Shown here piece after piece: positions 47,000-59,667 of a DNA stretch of 60,000 nucleotides (the first letter of the stretch is position 1; every line of letters starts with the position of its first letter). The notes below the pieces were generated by a model that worked only from the letters and a program-made list of their open reading frames with translations, ran no database searches and was not told where the DNA came from. Location: contig OU612067.1 in NCBI GenBank assembly GCA_914767715.1, forward strand, positions 26,574,162 to 26,634,161. Direction: 5' to 3'. Position numbers and translations under genes: made by a program. Origin of the DNA: Membranipora membranacea (Eukaryota > Bryozoa > Gymnolaemata > Cheilostomatida > Membraniporidae).

Positions 47000-49137
47000 A
47001 TGTATCTTTTTGTCATTCTTACTTTTGTGTTCGGAGTGACTTCCGGTTGTGACTTTCAAAATAGAAGTTTTTCAGGTTAGTCTTTTTCCTATAACAAGTA
47101 AGTAACACTTACCGATTTCCAACTAAGACATAAAGCAAGTATTGTAATCAGTCCTTATCAGCAAAATTTTACAGCGGGAAGTTCTGTAACATACAAATCA
47201 TAAATTTTCTGTATTATGTAATTAGATTGAGAATTTTGACTCAAATCCCGAATGGTTTTGCAATAGTTGGTGAATGGTGCAATGGTGATGCTACAATTTG
47301 TCACTTGTCTGGTACCATATACTCCCAGTGATATGTGATTTTACATTGACTTTTTCAGAATGTATTGGTTTACTGGAACCCATAGACTCATCCCTTACGG
47401 CAGCTGAGGAACAGCAGGGACAATATGACATGAACCTCGACTCATCTAGCCTCAGTTCCTATCTGAATCTATGTATGGGTGACGGAAAGAGGTACACGGA
47501 CTATGCAGATGTGATCAGACCAACAAGTGAGAGATGTGAGGAGTATGAGATAGACACTGGAGATAAGCGATGCAGCGCAAGTAAGTCTGAGCTTCGCCTG
47601 ATAATAATAATACTTTGCACCTGCATTGTCAGCCTTTGGCCTAGAAAGTGTTGCTCGAGGCTTTTTTATTGTATAATTTTTGCGATGATCTGCCATAAAT
47701 ATTGTTAGTAGGTAAATACCTAGCTCTACTCTTGGCAAGCTTTCCTAGGGTGTATTCCTCCATCCCACCAACAAAGCAGGCTAATAATGACCATTGTCCT
47801 TCTAAATCAAACTGACACAAGCTCACTCACCAGATACAATATGTTACAAACCACAAGTATAACCATGTCATGTGATGTCTCATCACAGAACCATCTACAA
47901 GGTATGGATTCGATGCTGCCCGAGGTCATTGTGTCAAGTTCTCGTTCACTGGTTGCGGAGGAAATGAGAATACCTTCCCATCTCTTGGTCGCTGTCAGCT
48001 TTACTGTGAGGATCCCTGTGAGCAGGAGGTGGACGAGGGTGTAGATAAGCAGACATTCACAGCATATAAAGGAGTTACTGAGTCTGTCAACTGCTCAACG
48101 TAAGTCTCTTTATCTGTCGGAATGTTAAAAAAATGTGGGTGCAAATGCTGGAATAAATTGATTGAATAGATCATAAATTGAGCAGTTTGTCAATAACCAA
48201 ATGGAGAAATATAATTTGATATCTGGTTTCATGATCTTGTAGTATGGCGGGAGAATATTTCTACTTTGACAAAGAAGCAAGGAGATGCTCATCATTTGAA
48301 TATCAGGGATGTGGAGGTAACAAAAACAGATTCCAAACAGAGGAGGAATGTAGCCAAGTAAGATGTCTAATAAACATGCCCAGTTAACAACATTTCTGAT
48401 GCCCATGTAAAGTCAAAGGTCGATGATCACCTTCATTCGCAGTTGAATAAAGGTTATATGAGAATTTTTTTGGCGCTGTTTTGCTCAAAATTTATTGCAC
48501 GTAAACTGTTTTTGTATCTTTATTTACTGTTTTAGGTATGCAATTATAAAAGAACCAATTACAGGGCAGTATCACTGGCAGAACTCAGTAAGATGGAAAT
48601 TGGAGTAGCGCATCAGATAAAAAATAACCGAACTTTGCCGTGTGATAAAGATGTGGGTTAAACCATTGTATTCCGTTCTGTCAATTTGAAACAAACATTC
48701 TCAAATTCTTTTGCGGTTCCATTCATCAACATACAAATGTTTGGAGTGTAAGACACATTTGTATTGTATATTCTATCTATACGTTCGAATCAAAAGTGAT
48801 AACGTGAAGTTGTTTTCGCATACAGAATAGTGAGACAACTACCAATATGTCTAATTAGTCACCAGTAAATGGTCATACTATAAACAAACCAGTCCAAAAG
48901 ATTTTACATGTTCAACTGATAAATTCAAACTATCAACTAAACTTACAGAATAATGACATGAACCAAGAGACATTTTGCAAGAGATTTCCTGAAAACTTCC
49001 CAGATGCAGTTGGCATTATAGAAAGCCTCCACCATTCCACATCTCCATCGGCGGACTCAGAAGTTACCGCAGAGCTCAACTCTATGGTCAGTATGGCTGA
49101 TGAAATGTGTAGTTATAAAATTGAGTCTTCTGTATGA
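47000..49137 (+). CDS. Secreted protein with two Kunitz-type domains, copy 1
   Basis: Exons 47000-47075, 47359-47580, 47889-48099, 48243-48357, 48536-48652, 48949-49137; phases match; 930 nt, 309 aa. MYLFVILTFVFGVTSG is a signal peptide. Exon 2 encodes an acidic ~70-residue segment ending in the first Kunitz cysteines. Kunitz 1 spans exons 2-3 (RCSAKPSTRYGFD, CVKFSFTGCGGNENTF, CQLYC). Kunitz 2 spans exons 3-5 (NCSTMAGEYFYFD, CSSFEYQGCGGNKNRF, ECSQVC) after an unusually long first-cysteine loop. Kunitz domains usually inhibit serine proteases; P1 here is not Lys/Arg in an obvious way (CSA, CST), so inhibition is uncertain. AATAAA at 49156 supports the stop at 49137. Exon 5 could read through to TAA at 48661 instead of splicing. 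A longer form joining 49752-53141 is possible through a weak donor at 49107. Confidence 0.8.
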
Positions 49138-49155
49138 AATTAGTAAACCCAAGTA

Positions 49156-49161
49156 AATAAA
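49156..49161 (+). promoter_or_regulatory. Candidate polyadenylation signal, Kunitz copy 1
   Basis: AATAAA 18 bp after the TGA. The second copy has AAAGAA at the same place, so it lacks this signal. Confidence 0.45.
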
Positions 49162-49209
49162 AATGGAGAAATCTTTCAATTCTGAATTAAATTAGGTGAG
49201 CAGAGGTGC

Positions 49210-49443
49210 TTATACATTGATTGCTTGAAGATCTACGCTTCTTTGATTTTGGTTTACACATAATTCAAGTGTGAATAAGTCTGGTAGAAATTCTTGAGAA
49301 AACAAAGCACATTTCATTCCAGTCCTGTTTTCAAAGGTTTGACTATTGTAGGTGAAATGTACTGGTGCTAAATGTATGCAGAGTGCCATGTCAAAAAATC
49401 TTCTGTCACTAACAAAACCGCTGAAGTGGGGGACCGTCACCAT
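49210..49443 (-). other. Minus-strand open frame conserved in both units, uncertain coding status
   Basis: A 77-codon frame (PHFSGFVSDRRFFDMALCIHL..., with NRTGMKCALF) is open here and at 59758-59991, differing only near its 3' end. Recent duplication alone could keep it open. No splice context or family is recognised. Confidence 0.25.
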
Positions 49444-49751
49444 TTACAATAATCCGACGTGCAGGGAGTGAGTACAATGAATTTTAGGCTTATTCACGAG
49501 CTTGCTGTTGATGCAGACTGATATCAAATTGGATCACCAAAAGTAAACAAGACATGCACCACAAGTTATGATCAAACTCATACACAACCATATTGCAAAG
49601 ATGAATAAATTCCAACTACGTTTAACAACCCCTGTACAGACCTGTAACTGGAAGCGTAAAACTGAGCTCGAGCACCATCACGGGCGCATGTGTTTATGTC
49701 TGCCATTTAAACTATTGAGTCCTTAATTTTTGTTTGCATCTCGTTTGGTAG

Positions 49752-52700
49752 AATACAAATCATCGTCAGAATTAAGTGTGTTGCGAGTCCGAGCTATCCT
49801 CCAACTGAGGCCCAGATTGGTTTACTCTGTGACTATGCTAAAGATGGAATCAAGAAACACCTCGAATATGACCTTATCAATGTTGATGGTAAGCCAAGTA
49901 GATAAACTCTATGTCATTATCATTGAGCTCAGATTTAATAATTCTGTTGACAATATTGTGGGGTGTAAGCAGAGGCTAATAGTGTTGACCTTGTACTTTA
50001 CACAGGATAGATATTATAACTAGTTTCAGAGCTGATATTTTTGTTAAAGGATCTGTAAACTACGCCGTCACAGTCAACGTGATCGAGACAAACTTGTTGG
50101 CTAAGACATTGGTTCTGCAGTGGTTACCATCGGTGCCATATATTCCTGCATGGACAAATGCGTTCAACCTCGGAATACCATCTCTTCCAATGTACTTAAG
50201 ATTTCAGAGTAAGTAGGCTCCTTCTATAGCAATGGCTGCCAATGGGACAAGATGCTGTAGACAAGACAAATCGTTATCTCCCCAAAAGTTAAGGATGTGA
50301 AGTGAACGATATTGGGGCCGGGCTTCCTTACATGCAATTCATTAAGCCACTCATACGCTCAGAGTTAACTTCCCATGAAGAAAACAGAGAAACATCTTGA
50401 TAATCACCCAAGGTCACACGTACATTTCCATATCACCAGGTTATTGGAACAGACTAAATTACAAAACAAAAACCATTATATTTGCAGTGTGACTAGTTCA
50501 TATTTTTCAATTTTAGCATCAAACCTTTCATCAATCTTTGTTTTTATTAGGGTGGCTGCCTAAACGGACAGCGATCTCGCAGTTTATGAGGGATGCAGCA
50601 AGTGGACTGCTACATGATTCTGATACAGCTCAAAATGGCCTCATGTCATCACTCACTCACCAGTACACCAGTGACTATTGGGGGAACACGATAACGACTT
50701 CCCCATCTGTGCCAACTGCACCACAAGCTATCAACTTGTTTTCAGTCTACAGCGGAGGAGATTGGTCTGATTACTTTGACAGGTAAGACTTGCCATGGAC
50801 CGAATTGACTTCCTAATTTGATAAAATTACACCATTTTAGTCATGTTACAAAAGCTAAGTGCGCTGATAATGAGGTTATATGAGAATAATGATTGACTCT
50901 GTTTTAGATCAAGGGTATCTCAAGATGATCTAGAGGCATTGGTGAACCATGCAACATTTAAATTCATGTTCAACCATTGCCCAGCAGCTGCAAAGAAAGC
51001 TCCGTGTTTAGTGGGCTGCAAACCTCCTCGTAAGTGGTTTAACTTCATGGCTTTTAATCATCTGTATTGGGTTCCCACAAACTAAGGTCAGTTGTCTTAA
51101 CCTGCCTGACATAAGAAGTCATGATACCCTGTTGTGTTCAAAACTCTTGACACTAATAATCATCAACATTATTCTAATACTTATTCGATCAGCTATGCAA
51201 AGCACTTTTCAAGTCACACAAGATATGATTTCAATACTCAATCTATCAAATGATAGTAAATATATTGTTACTGATGCACGATTCTTTTTTCTAATTTAAC
51301 TATAAAGAGTTTCCTCAACACCTTTTTGTAGTTATCTGCTCGTGGTTCAAGTGCCACGAGTGCAAGCTTGATAGTCACTGTGCGTCACACCAATACTGTC
51401 AGAACAGATTCAATCCGTTCCTCGATAATGAGTGCGTCAACAAATTATACAATGGATTATGGTGCAACAGGGACGCCATGTGTGAGAGTGGTGAGCGAAA
51501 ATTGTCCACATAATAATAACAACACTATATTTTGAAAAAGTTTCACATTTATTATTTTTGTCTCATTGACTTTTTGTTAAGTTGTCAAGTGTATCTGCGA
51601 TGGCAATGCTCTTTTTGTGCTGTAATCGCTCGTCTTGATACAGTACTGTAATATTTTTGAATTGGCAAAAGTGAAGTTTTCCAGCAGGAAATCTGAAGCC
51701 CTTATAGGCCTAATTGAAAATTGAAATCGAAGTATTTTTTCCTGGGCATCTTGTGGTTTAGTTATTAGTTTAGTTGTTAGCCAGTAAAGTGGGTTAAAAT
51801 CGCAAGTGTTGTCTCCGTCCGAGGACTGAGAAATATTAGTGCCTTAAGGGCGCGGCCGCCGTATTCGGCGCCAAGTTGCTCTCAGTTTGCAGGCAGGTCG
51901 GAGCTACAGTAGTCAGTAGACCGCAGCGGGATTCGAACCCGGGACCTCAAACGCTTGCGCGTTAGAGGGCAGCCGCTCTAACCAACTGAGCTTTATCCCT
52001 ATGTTTTTTGTGCCATATTTTCTTACATGACTTAAATGAATTCACCAGTATGTTTTTCTACACATAGGAATGTGTGATGGCTTAAGATGTGTGGAGTGTG
52101 AAGAGGATCACCACTGCGGACCTAACCATTTCTGTCGCTGGAAGGGTTTACCACTAGTAGTCAACAAGTGTGAGGAAAAGAGACCTATTGGTGCCTTCTG
52201 TCTCAAAGATCATGTGAGACATCGGCTTATTAACCTCAACTTTCCAATTGTTGTAAAATGTTCGGAATGTTTCATTCTTATTTTTAGCATTTGTTTCGAT
52301 CAATTTATCTACTGTTCTTGGTAGCAATGTGACTTGATCAGTTGTGTTCTATCTTTACCAAACAGTTCTGTGAATCTGGTATGTGTGATGGAGGACGCTG
52401 TGTGGAATGTGAGAATAATTCTAACTGCCCTGCTGGAGAATGGTGTCGCTGGAAGGATTACCCTCTGGTGCTTAATAAATGTGTACCTTATCTACCCAAT
52501 GGAGCTCTCTGTGGTCAGGATCACCAATGCGCTTCAGGTAGGTCTAATATTATATTGTGTCTGCTGCTTTCAAGAACAAGCACCATACCTTGAGGTTTTG
52601 TGTTCTGTTGGAAGGTATAACACACATACATCATATTATACAATCGCAAAACAGGAGGACACAAGCCGGTTGCTGAATAGACCAGAATGAATAGAACATT

Positions 52701-53141
52701 TTACCATTTTCAAGGGTTCAATACTTATTCGTTCATCATTTACCGAACCTTCGATCATACTGTTTACTTTCTGACAATCATTTAACACTTAGTCAATGCA
52801 AGAGACTTTTCTTGATTCTTTAAATTCTTTTGATAACAGATGCATTAGACAATCCCTCAGCCATCACAATCACAAAATTGGAAATGTGTGAGAAATGTGA
52901 TAATTTTACCTTACTTTAATGAGTCAGCCACTGTTCTTTTTTTACAGGAATGTGTGACGGAGGACGTTGTGTTGAATGTGAGGAGCACTCTGACTGTCCT
53001 CCTCATCAATACTGTAGATGGAAGAATGCACCCCTCGTACTCAACAAATGTACAAATAAGAAGTGTAAAGGCTGGTGCAGTATGGACGCTGCCTGTATAT
53101 CCAATGACTGTAAATGGTACCTGCGCTGCGAAAAGTGCTAG
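49752..53141 (+). CDS. Extracellular protein with dickkopf/EB-like cysteine-rich repeats (5' end unresolved)
   Basis: Exons 49752-49888, 50050-50208, 50551-50782, 50908-51029, 51332-51490, 52068-52213, 52366-52537, 52948-53141; all phases match and the frame is open to TAG at 53141. The first exon needs two bases from an upstream exon not identified with confidence. The N-terminal ~200 aa (VNVIETNLLAKTLVLQWLPS, then SVYSGGDWSDYFDR) are unrecognised. The C terminus has a CHECKLDSHCASHQYC module followed by three repeats of GMCDG.RCVEC.....C....CRWK..PLV.NKC, one per exon. Spacing recalls dickkopf N-terminal or EB modules. If joined to the Kunitz exons through AT|GTGTAG at 49106, the frame closes and gives 739 aa, but that donor is weak. 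Confidence 0.72.
51830..52005 (-). mobile_element. tRNA-derived SINE in an intron
   Basis: On the minus strand from ~52003: AGCTCAGTTGGTTAGAGCGG (A box) and GGTTCGAATCCCG (B box), then a GC-rich body containing GGCGCCGAATACGGCGGCC. The anticodon arm does not fold well, so this is a SINE head rather than a functional tRNA. Unrelated in sequence to the SINEs at 17960/23940. Confidence 0.7.
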
Positions 53142-55206
53142 GTATTTGATACTAAAAATGACAGACCAGACAACCACAAACCCTCACTCTATTTTTCTCT
53201 AACGCTACCTAATACCTTGACTTTTAATGATATCCCGTTTTTGTAACTCAAAATATGACAAATGTATGTTGGTATCATTGTTTGCGTAATTGATTTCCTT
53301 TCTTGCTTTTTCCTTTCTTACATTTATTGAATAAATAGATTTCCCCTCCGAGACTAAATAAATTTGCACGTTGCTTTCAGTCGAACATTTTATTTATTAG
53401 GGAGAAGGAACTATTAATCAATTACGATATCACAACTACAGAAATATCATCGTCAGGAAATTGCATTGAGCGGCTGAAAAAAATAGAAAGATAATTAATT
53501 TGTCATGGCTGTTTGTTAACATGGTTGAAAAATGAAAAAACATTCCACAAAAAATTTATATTCTGTCATGATTGGGTTTGTGAGTGGGGATAACTTCGGT
53601 TGTTTGCATTGGTTCTGATTAAGATGAAAAAGAATGTCACAACTACAAATAATTTATTAGTAGAAAACTAATCATTTTAACAGCAAAACTTAGTAAATCT
53701 GTGTAACTTGGTAATATAGTATTTAGCCCTTGAACGATTTGAAACTCCATCAAACACAAGTCAAGATAATTCCTCTTGGGGCAGTCATTAAAAAAGTACT
53801 GCTGCAACTCCACACGTTTAAGAAAAAAGAGATATCGAGGAAAAATGTGTCCTCTAATTCAAATCTCAACAGATTGTTTAAAAAAGAAATTCTGTTGCTA
53901 GTTTATTAAAATACCTGATGCATATAGTTGTGTAATTACATGGCGTGGCTGTATTGGGATTTGCGTAACGAAAATTAGTCTGAGCATAAACAAGATGACA
54001 AACAATTCACTTCGATAACTTACAACTCACTTATCAGAGATAAACTGATAGTGCCCGACACAAAAGTTAGCATGATATTCATTGGTGTTTTATATCACCA
54101 AAGTAATTGATAACCTAATGTCAAATTCTGTACTGGTATATATTTTGGTTGTAATGCAGCATTCTTACACAAGTTGAGCTATATGAGATGCGCAATAGAC
54201 ACTCCAATGTTTTTCTCAAGTGTGACAATTTTCCAGCTGAGATGTTTATCGTTTGATTTTCATTTTGTTTAACCCTGCACATTGTGTTGAGAGATCCCAG
54301 CCTCACAAGCCTTCAAATTATAAATTTAAAAACTTAATGCGGTTATACCACAAAGATTATATTAAAAAACATCACGCCACATATGGGAGTTGTGTACACA
54401 ATTACGGAGAGTTTAAAACTACAAAAGTTGGCATGTCATCTACATTCTATGGTCACTCTGATGATGATGTCCCATCTGATTTGCAGTAGTTATTGTGCAA
54501 CTGATCACAGAGTTATAATAGTTATAGCAAATACAGGTATATGTAGGCTTGATCTCCTCAAATTCCCTTTGGTTACAGGATAACCCTTATGAGGGGTTCG
54601 TCGTACCACCTAGTGCATAATTAAATATCAATCAGATTTTGACCTCATCACTTTAGAAGACACCACGTCCCTTCTGGGTTATATTCACCTTGCCTTCTGT
54701 GCCTGATTTGTAATGCTTATATGAGCCTAACATCCACAGCAAATTATCAAACACCTGATATACCATACTCAACAACAACCTTGTAGAACATTTATTGGTA
54801 AGTCTTATTCATTTAATTACCATAGCCCCAACATCGTATTTAAGAAGGGAAACTTATCTCCTGAGCATTAAAATATAAAAAAACCAGTCAAAGGCATTTT
54901 TTATCATATTGATATTTCAAAACTTAAAAAACTTTTGGAATGGTGTATTTTGTTCGAAAATATTATGTTCAGACAAACTGTCATGCAAAACACATTGCAT
55001 GTTTAATTCACCAGAATGACACGGATCATCACAAGCTCATCATAATATATACTGGCCATTAGAGGTGAGAGCAAGATCCTTGATAAATGACATCTAAATC
55101 ACCCTGCATATATAATAAGAATCATCAGCACAATTTTTTATAAGTCTGCAAGGCAGATAATTTACTGTGTAAGGTATCATCAGCCAATTCAGGATCTGTC
55201 TGTGTG
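53142..55206. other. Intergenic, no supported gene
   Basis: 3' UTR of the cysteine-repeat gene, then A+T-rich sequence. A 78-codon plus frame at 54253 has no recognised feature. Confidence 0.35.
53330..53335 (+). promoter_or_regulatory. Candidate polyadenylation signal of the cysteine-repeat gene
   Basis: AATAAA 189 bp after the stop codon at 53141. Confidence 0.45.
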
Positions 55207-55369
55207 TCAGGTACCGGTCAAACTAGATAAACCGTTAGTGTTATCTGAATCTGAAGCTAATGAGCCGTACATAGGCTTTAAACTAGAGTTATTCTCTCGT
55301 AAAGTCATATCATCTAGTGAGAGATTATCGGAGTATAAGCTACTGCTGTCATGTCGCTGACGGTGGTTT
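55207..55369 (-). CDS. Candidate 3'-terminal exon of an unidentified minus-strand gene
   Basis: After a good acceptor (TTTTTTGTAG on the minus strand) one frame stays open for 53 codons to a TGA: polar and Ser-rich (RHDSSSLYSDNLSLDDM, YGSLASDSDNTNGLSSL), like a cytoplasmic tail. The other two frames stop early. No upstream exon was found in 55370-60000. If genuine, it is the orphaned end of a gene cut by tandem duplication 2. Chance openness is not excluded. Confidence 0.35.
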
Positions 55370-57457
55370 CTACAAAAAAGTACAAAATCAACAACTCATT
55401 TTATAATGTACAACGAAAGTAAATTATAATGTATACTCAAATTGAAAGAGACCCCTTAAATGCGCAAAATTTCTGAGGTATAGCTTTTTTGAGCGAATAA
55501 CAAAACTGTAAAATTTAATAACGAATTTTCACATCATAATGCTTTGAATAGAAGTTTGGCAAATAACACAGACAGACAAGAGGTGAAGAATGTATATGAA
55601 GTTATATCATGTAGCTGTACTCGGCTACCACCTTAACGACGATTGTTATAATTAACACCAAAGCTCAGCATAAGTTGACCTGGTTTAAGTTTCATACTGC
55701 TGCTATTTTATTATTCTTACCTATCTGTATGATCGTTACTATTCATTGTCTTATTAAGCTGAGATATCACTTTTTATTGGAAAATTTTTAGCATTCTTGT
55801 CATTGCCATCCGATCGAAGAACAAGCTCATTTTTTGAGAATAATTGGCTAAATTTACAGCCATCTAGAATCAAGCACAGGGTAGATCTAATTAAAAAATA
55901 CTATTGATAGAAAAATACTGCCCTATTTACCCTATAGTTCAAATCTAATTTTCCTAAGAATATTGCTAATTATTGCGATATTCACTGTAATTGATTGCAC
56001 CACAAACTGATAGAGAGATATCTCATTCACTGTCTAACCCTGATCTCATTATGTAAGGTGTTTCAGTTCCACTGCTCCTTCAGTGCAAGAAGTAACCCTG
56101 TTACTCCTTGGTAAAATGACCTAATTACTTTGGATGTTCAAGCTTACATTGGATTATGGGAAATTAGTGGGTTGAAACCGTTAATTAGCCATCATCAAAC
56201 TTGATATGGGCTACCTTAAAAAAAGTAACATCTAAGCCTACCCACTGATAAAATATGTTCATGGGTTGGAAAAACATATCTGACCCTCCACAAGCGCATG
56301 GCAATTTATGTATGGTAAGAGGACTGAATTTTGCCTATGTGATTGATTCAAAAGTTTAGTAATGCTACTACAATAGGCATATAATAAATACTCTTTTTTT
56401 ATATTAATAAGTTAATGGCTACAATCGACCACAGGGTTTTAGATGGCTGCTATAGGGTATTAAATTTTGCATTAAATTCAACACAAGGTTATAAACAGAT
56501 GGAACCTCTTTTTACATTTTTTGGCTTGTAATGCAGCTGCGCTGCATTCTTTTTACTGACGCTACAAGGAGTTGCCAGCACTTGATATTTCTAGCAGCTT
56601 GTGTTCACACAGGCAAAACTTCTGATAGACAGTCGCTCAGTTGTCAAAATCATCATAAAATCTCCTCTGTTTAAACTCAGCTTTATAGAACTATCAAAAT
56701 TGGTTGACATCCATCAAGGATCGTGTATCTCTATGAGTCTTCATTGTATAATAAAAAGGATGGGGAAACACCTCACGAATAGCCAATTTTGGCTTTCTAC
56801 CTGGTCCAATTTACCCAATAAATGTTGATATTGTATCTACCTAGCAGAATTAGCGATTTCAAATATCTCATAAAATTCATCAATGCGCTACATTACTAAT
56901 ATATAACCATATTGGCAACTCAGCATTTAAGTGGAAAAAAATAAGGTATCGTAAAGTTATCAAAAAGTTTAAACATTATCTGAGGGGAAGCCCTACAATG
57001 GAAAGGCTGGTTACTTTTTGAGAGGATTTTGCAACCTGTTGTATGTCTCTCTCGATTTTCTCAATATATCATTGGTTCAATTTTCAACCATTCAAAATAA
57101 AACACACCATCATTGTCATTTGATGCAATGATAGTGCAAGCACATTATCATTGACAGGAGACAAACAATTTAAGTGATTGTTCATCAGTTTATCATTGCA
57201 ACCATTTTAGTTTGAGCTTTGTGAATATAAATTTCGTTACACAAGAGAAAGATGGAAAGATATGCAATATCAACACCCACATAAGAGCTGCTTGATTATA
57301 TCAGAGTTATAGTTTTGTTCCATGTTTCTCCTTTTCAAGGTCATCACAAAAATCAGGGGAATTTCTATATGCTCATCCATTAGTGATCTTTTCTGTGGTG
57401 CTGGGTGTGTATCCTGATTAAGAAATAGTATCTTTAGAGATCATCATAAGAACATCA

Positions 57458-57467
57458 TATATAAAAG
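57458..57467 (+). promoter_or_regulatory. TATA box of Kunitz gene copy 2
   Basis: TATATAAAAG, same spacing to the ATG (57537) as in copy 1. Confidence 0.65.
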
Positions 57468-57536
57468 GTGGTCTCAAAGTTGACCAAGTCATTCAGGCTA
57501 AGAATCTAGATACAGGACACATCAAATCAGTGTAAC

Positions 57537-59667
57537 ATGTATCTTTTTGTCATTCTTACTTTTGTGTTCGGAGTGACTTCCGGTTTTGACTTTCAGAATA
57601 GAAGTTTTTCAGGTTAGTCTTTTTCCTATAACAAGTAAGTAACACTAACCGATTTCCAAGTAAGACATAGAGCAAGTATTGTAATCAGTCCTTATCAGCA
57701 AAATTTTACAGCGGGAAGTTCTGTAACATACAAATGATAAATTTTCTGTATTGTGTCATTAGATTGAGAATTTTGACTCAAATCCCGAAAGGTTTTGTAA
57801 TAGTTATGGTGATGCGTACAATTTGTCTCTTGTTTGGTACCATATACTCCCAGTGATATGTGATTTTGCATTGACTTTTTCAGAATGTATTGGTTTACTG
57901 GAACCCATAGACTCATCCCTTACAGCGGCTGAGGAACAGCAGGGACAATATGACATGAACCTCGACTCATCTAGCCTCAGTTCCTATCTGAATCTATGTA
58001 TGGGTGACGGAAAGAGGTACACAGACTATGCAGATGTGATCAGACCAACAAGTGAGAGATGTGAGGAATATGAGATAGACACTGGAGATAAGCGATGCAG
58101 CGCAAGTAAGTCTGATCTTCACTTGATAATAATAATACCTTGCGTCTGAATTGTCAGCCTTTAGCCTAGAAAGTGTTGCTCGAGGCTTTTTAATTGTATA
58201 ATATTTGCGATGATCTGCCATAAATATTGTTAGTAGGTAAATACCTAGCTTCTCTTGGCAAGCTTTCCTAGGGTGTATTCCTCCATCCCACCAACAAAGC
58301 AGGCTAATAATGACCATTGTCCTTCTAAATCAAACTGACACAAGCTCACTCACCAGATACAATATGTTACAAACCACAAGTATAACCATGTCATGTGATG
58401 TCTCATCACAGGACCATCTACAAGGTATGGATTCGATGCTGCCCGAGGTCATTGTGTCAAGTTCTCGTTCACTGGTTGCGGAGGAAATGAGAATACCTTC
58501 CCATCTCTTGGTCGCTGTCAGCTTTACTGTGAGGATCCCTGTGAGCAGGAGGTGGACGAGGGTGTAGAGAAGCAGACATTCACAGCATATAAAGGAGTTA
58601 CTGAGTCTGTCAACTGCTCAACGTAAGTCTCCTTATCTGTCGGAATGTTAAAAAAATGTTGGTGCAAATGCTGGAATGAATTGATTGAATAGATCATAAA
58701 TTGAGCAGTTTGTCAATAATAAAATGCAGAAATATAATTTGATATCTGGTTTTATGATCCTGTAGTATGGCGGGAGAATATTTCTACTTTGACAAAGAAG
58801 CAAGGAGATGCTCATCATTTGAATATCAGGGATGTGGAGGTAACAAAAATAGATTCCAAACAGAGGAGGAATGTAGCCAAGTAAGATGTCTAACAAACAT
58901 GTCCAGTTAACAACATTTCTGATGCCCATGTAAAGTCAAAGAAGGTTGATGATCACCTCCATTCGCCGTTGAATAAATTCAAAGTTATATGAGAATTTCT
59001 TTGACGCTGTTTTGCTCAAAATTCATTGTTGGCAAACTGTTTTTGTATCTTTATTTACTGTTTTAGGTATGCAATTATAAAAGAACCAATTACACGGCAG
59101 TATCACTGGCAGAACTAAGTAAGATGGAAATTGGAGTAGCGCATCAGATAAAAATTAACCGAACTTTGCCGTGTGATAAAGATGTGGGTTAAACCATTGT
59201 ATTCCGTTCTGTCAATTCGAAACAAACATTCTCAAATTCTTTTGCGGTTCCATTCATCAACATACAAATGTTTGGAGTGTAAGACACATTTGTATTGTAT
59301 ATTCTATCTATACGTTCAAATCAAAAGTGATAAACAGGAGTTGTTTTCGCATACAGAATAGTGAGACAACTACCAATATGTCTTATTAGTCACCAGTAAT
59401 GGTCATACTATAAACAAACCAGTCGCAAAGATTTTACATGTTCAACTGATGAATTCAAACTATCAACTAAACTTACAGAATAATGACATGAACCAAGAGA
59501 CATTTTGCGAGAGATTTCCTGAAAACTTCCCAGATGCAGTTGGCATTATAGAAAGCCTCCACCATTCCACATCTCCATCGGCGGACTCAGAAGTTACCGC
59601 AGAGCTCAACTCTATGGTCAGTATGGCTGATGAAATGTGTAGTTATAAAATTGAGTCTTCTGTATGA
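57537..59667 (+). CDS. Secreted protein with two Kunitz-type domains, copy 2
   Basis: Exons 57537-57612, 57884-58105, 58412-58622, 58766-58880, 59067-59183, 59479-59667; every exon has the same length as in copy 1; 309 aa. By eye only six residue changes: Cys to Phe just after the signal peptide (TSGFDF), Lys to Arg at the exon 2/3 junction, Asp to Glu in EGVEKQ, Arg to Thr in NYTAV, Asn to Ile in KINRT, and Lys to Glu in FCERF. Both Kunitz domains keep their cysteines. Loss of the N-terminal Cys changes the free-cysteine count. If a downstream cysteine-repeat portion exists for this copy, it is beyond the window. Confidence 0.8.

Larger units (their letters stand above)
45135..55776. repeat. 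Tandem duplication 2, left unit (~10.6 kb)
   Basis: 45135-49443 matches 55777-60000 closely, with small indels (for example ~115 bp extra at 45443-45560). The start codons of the duplicated Kunitz genes are exactly 10537 bp apart. If the duplication is simple head-to-tail, this unit runs to ~55776 and the second continues beyond the window. 45.1-46.9 kb shows no gene; a small frame at 46068 is broken in the other copy. Confidence 0.85.

Noticed and set aside
51925-52005. Functional tRNA gene
   Set aside because: A and B boxes are present, but the anticodon arm and acceptor stem do not pair properly; better explained as a SINE head.
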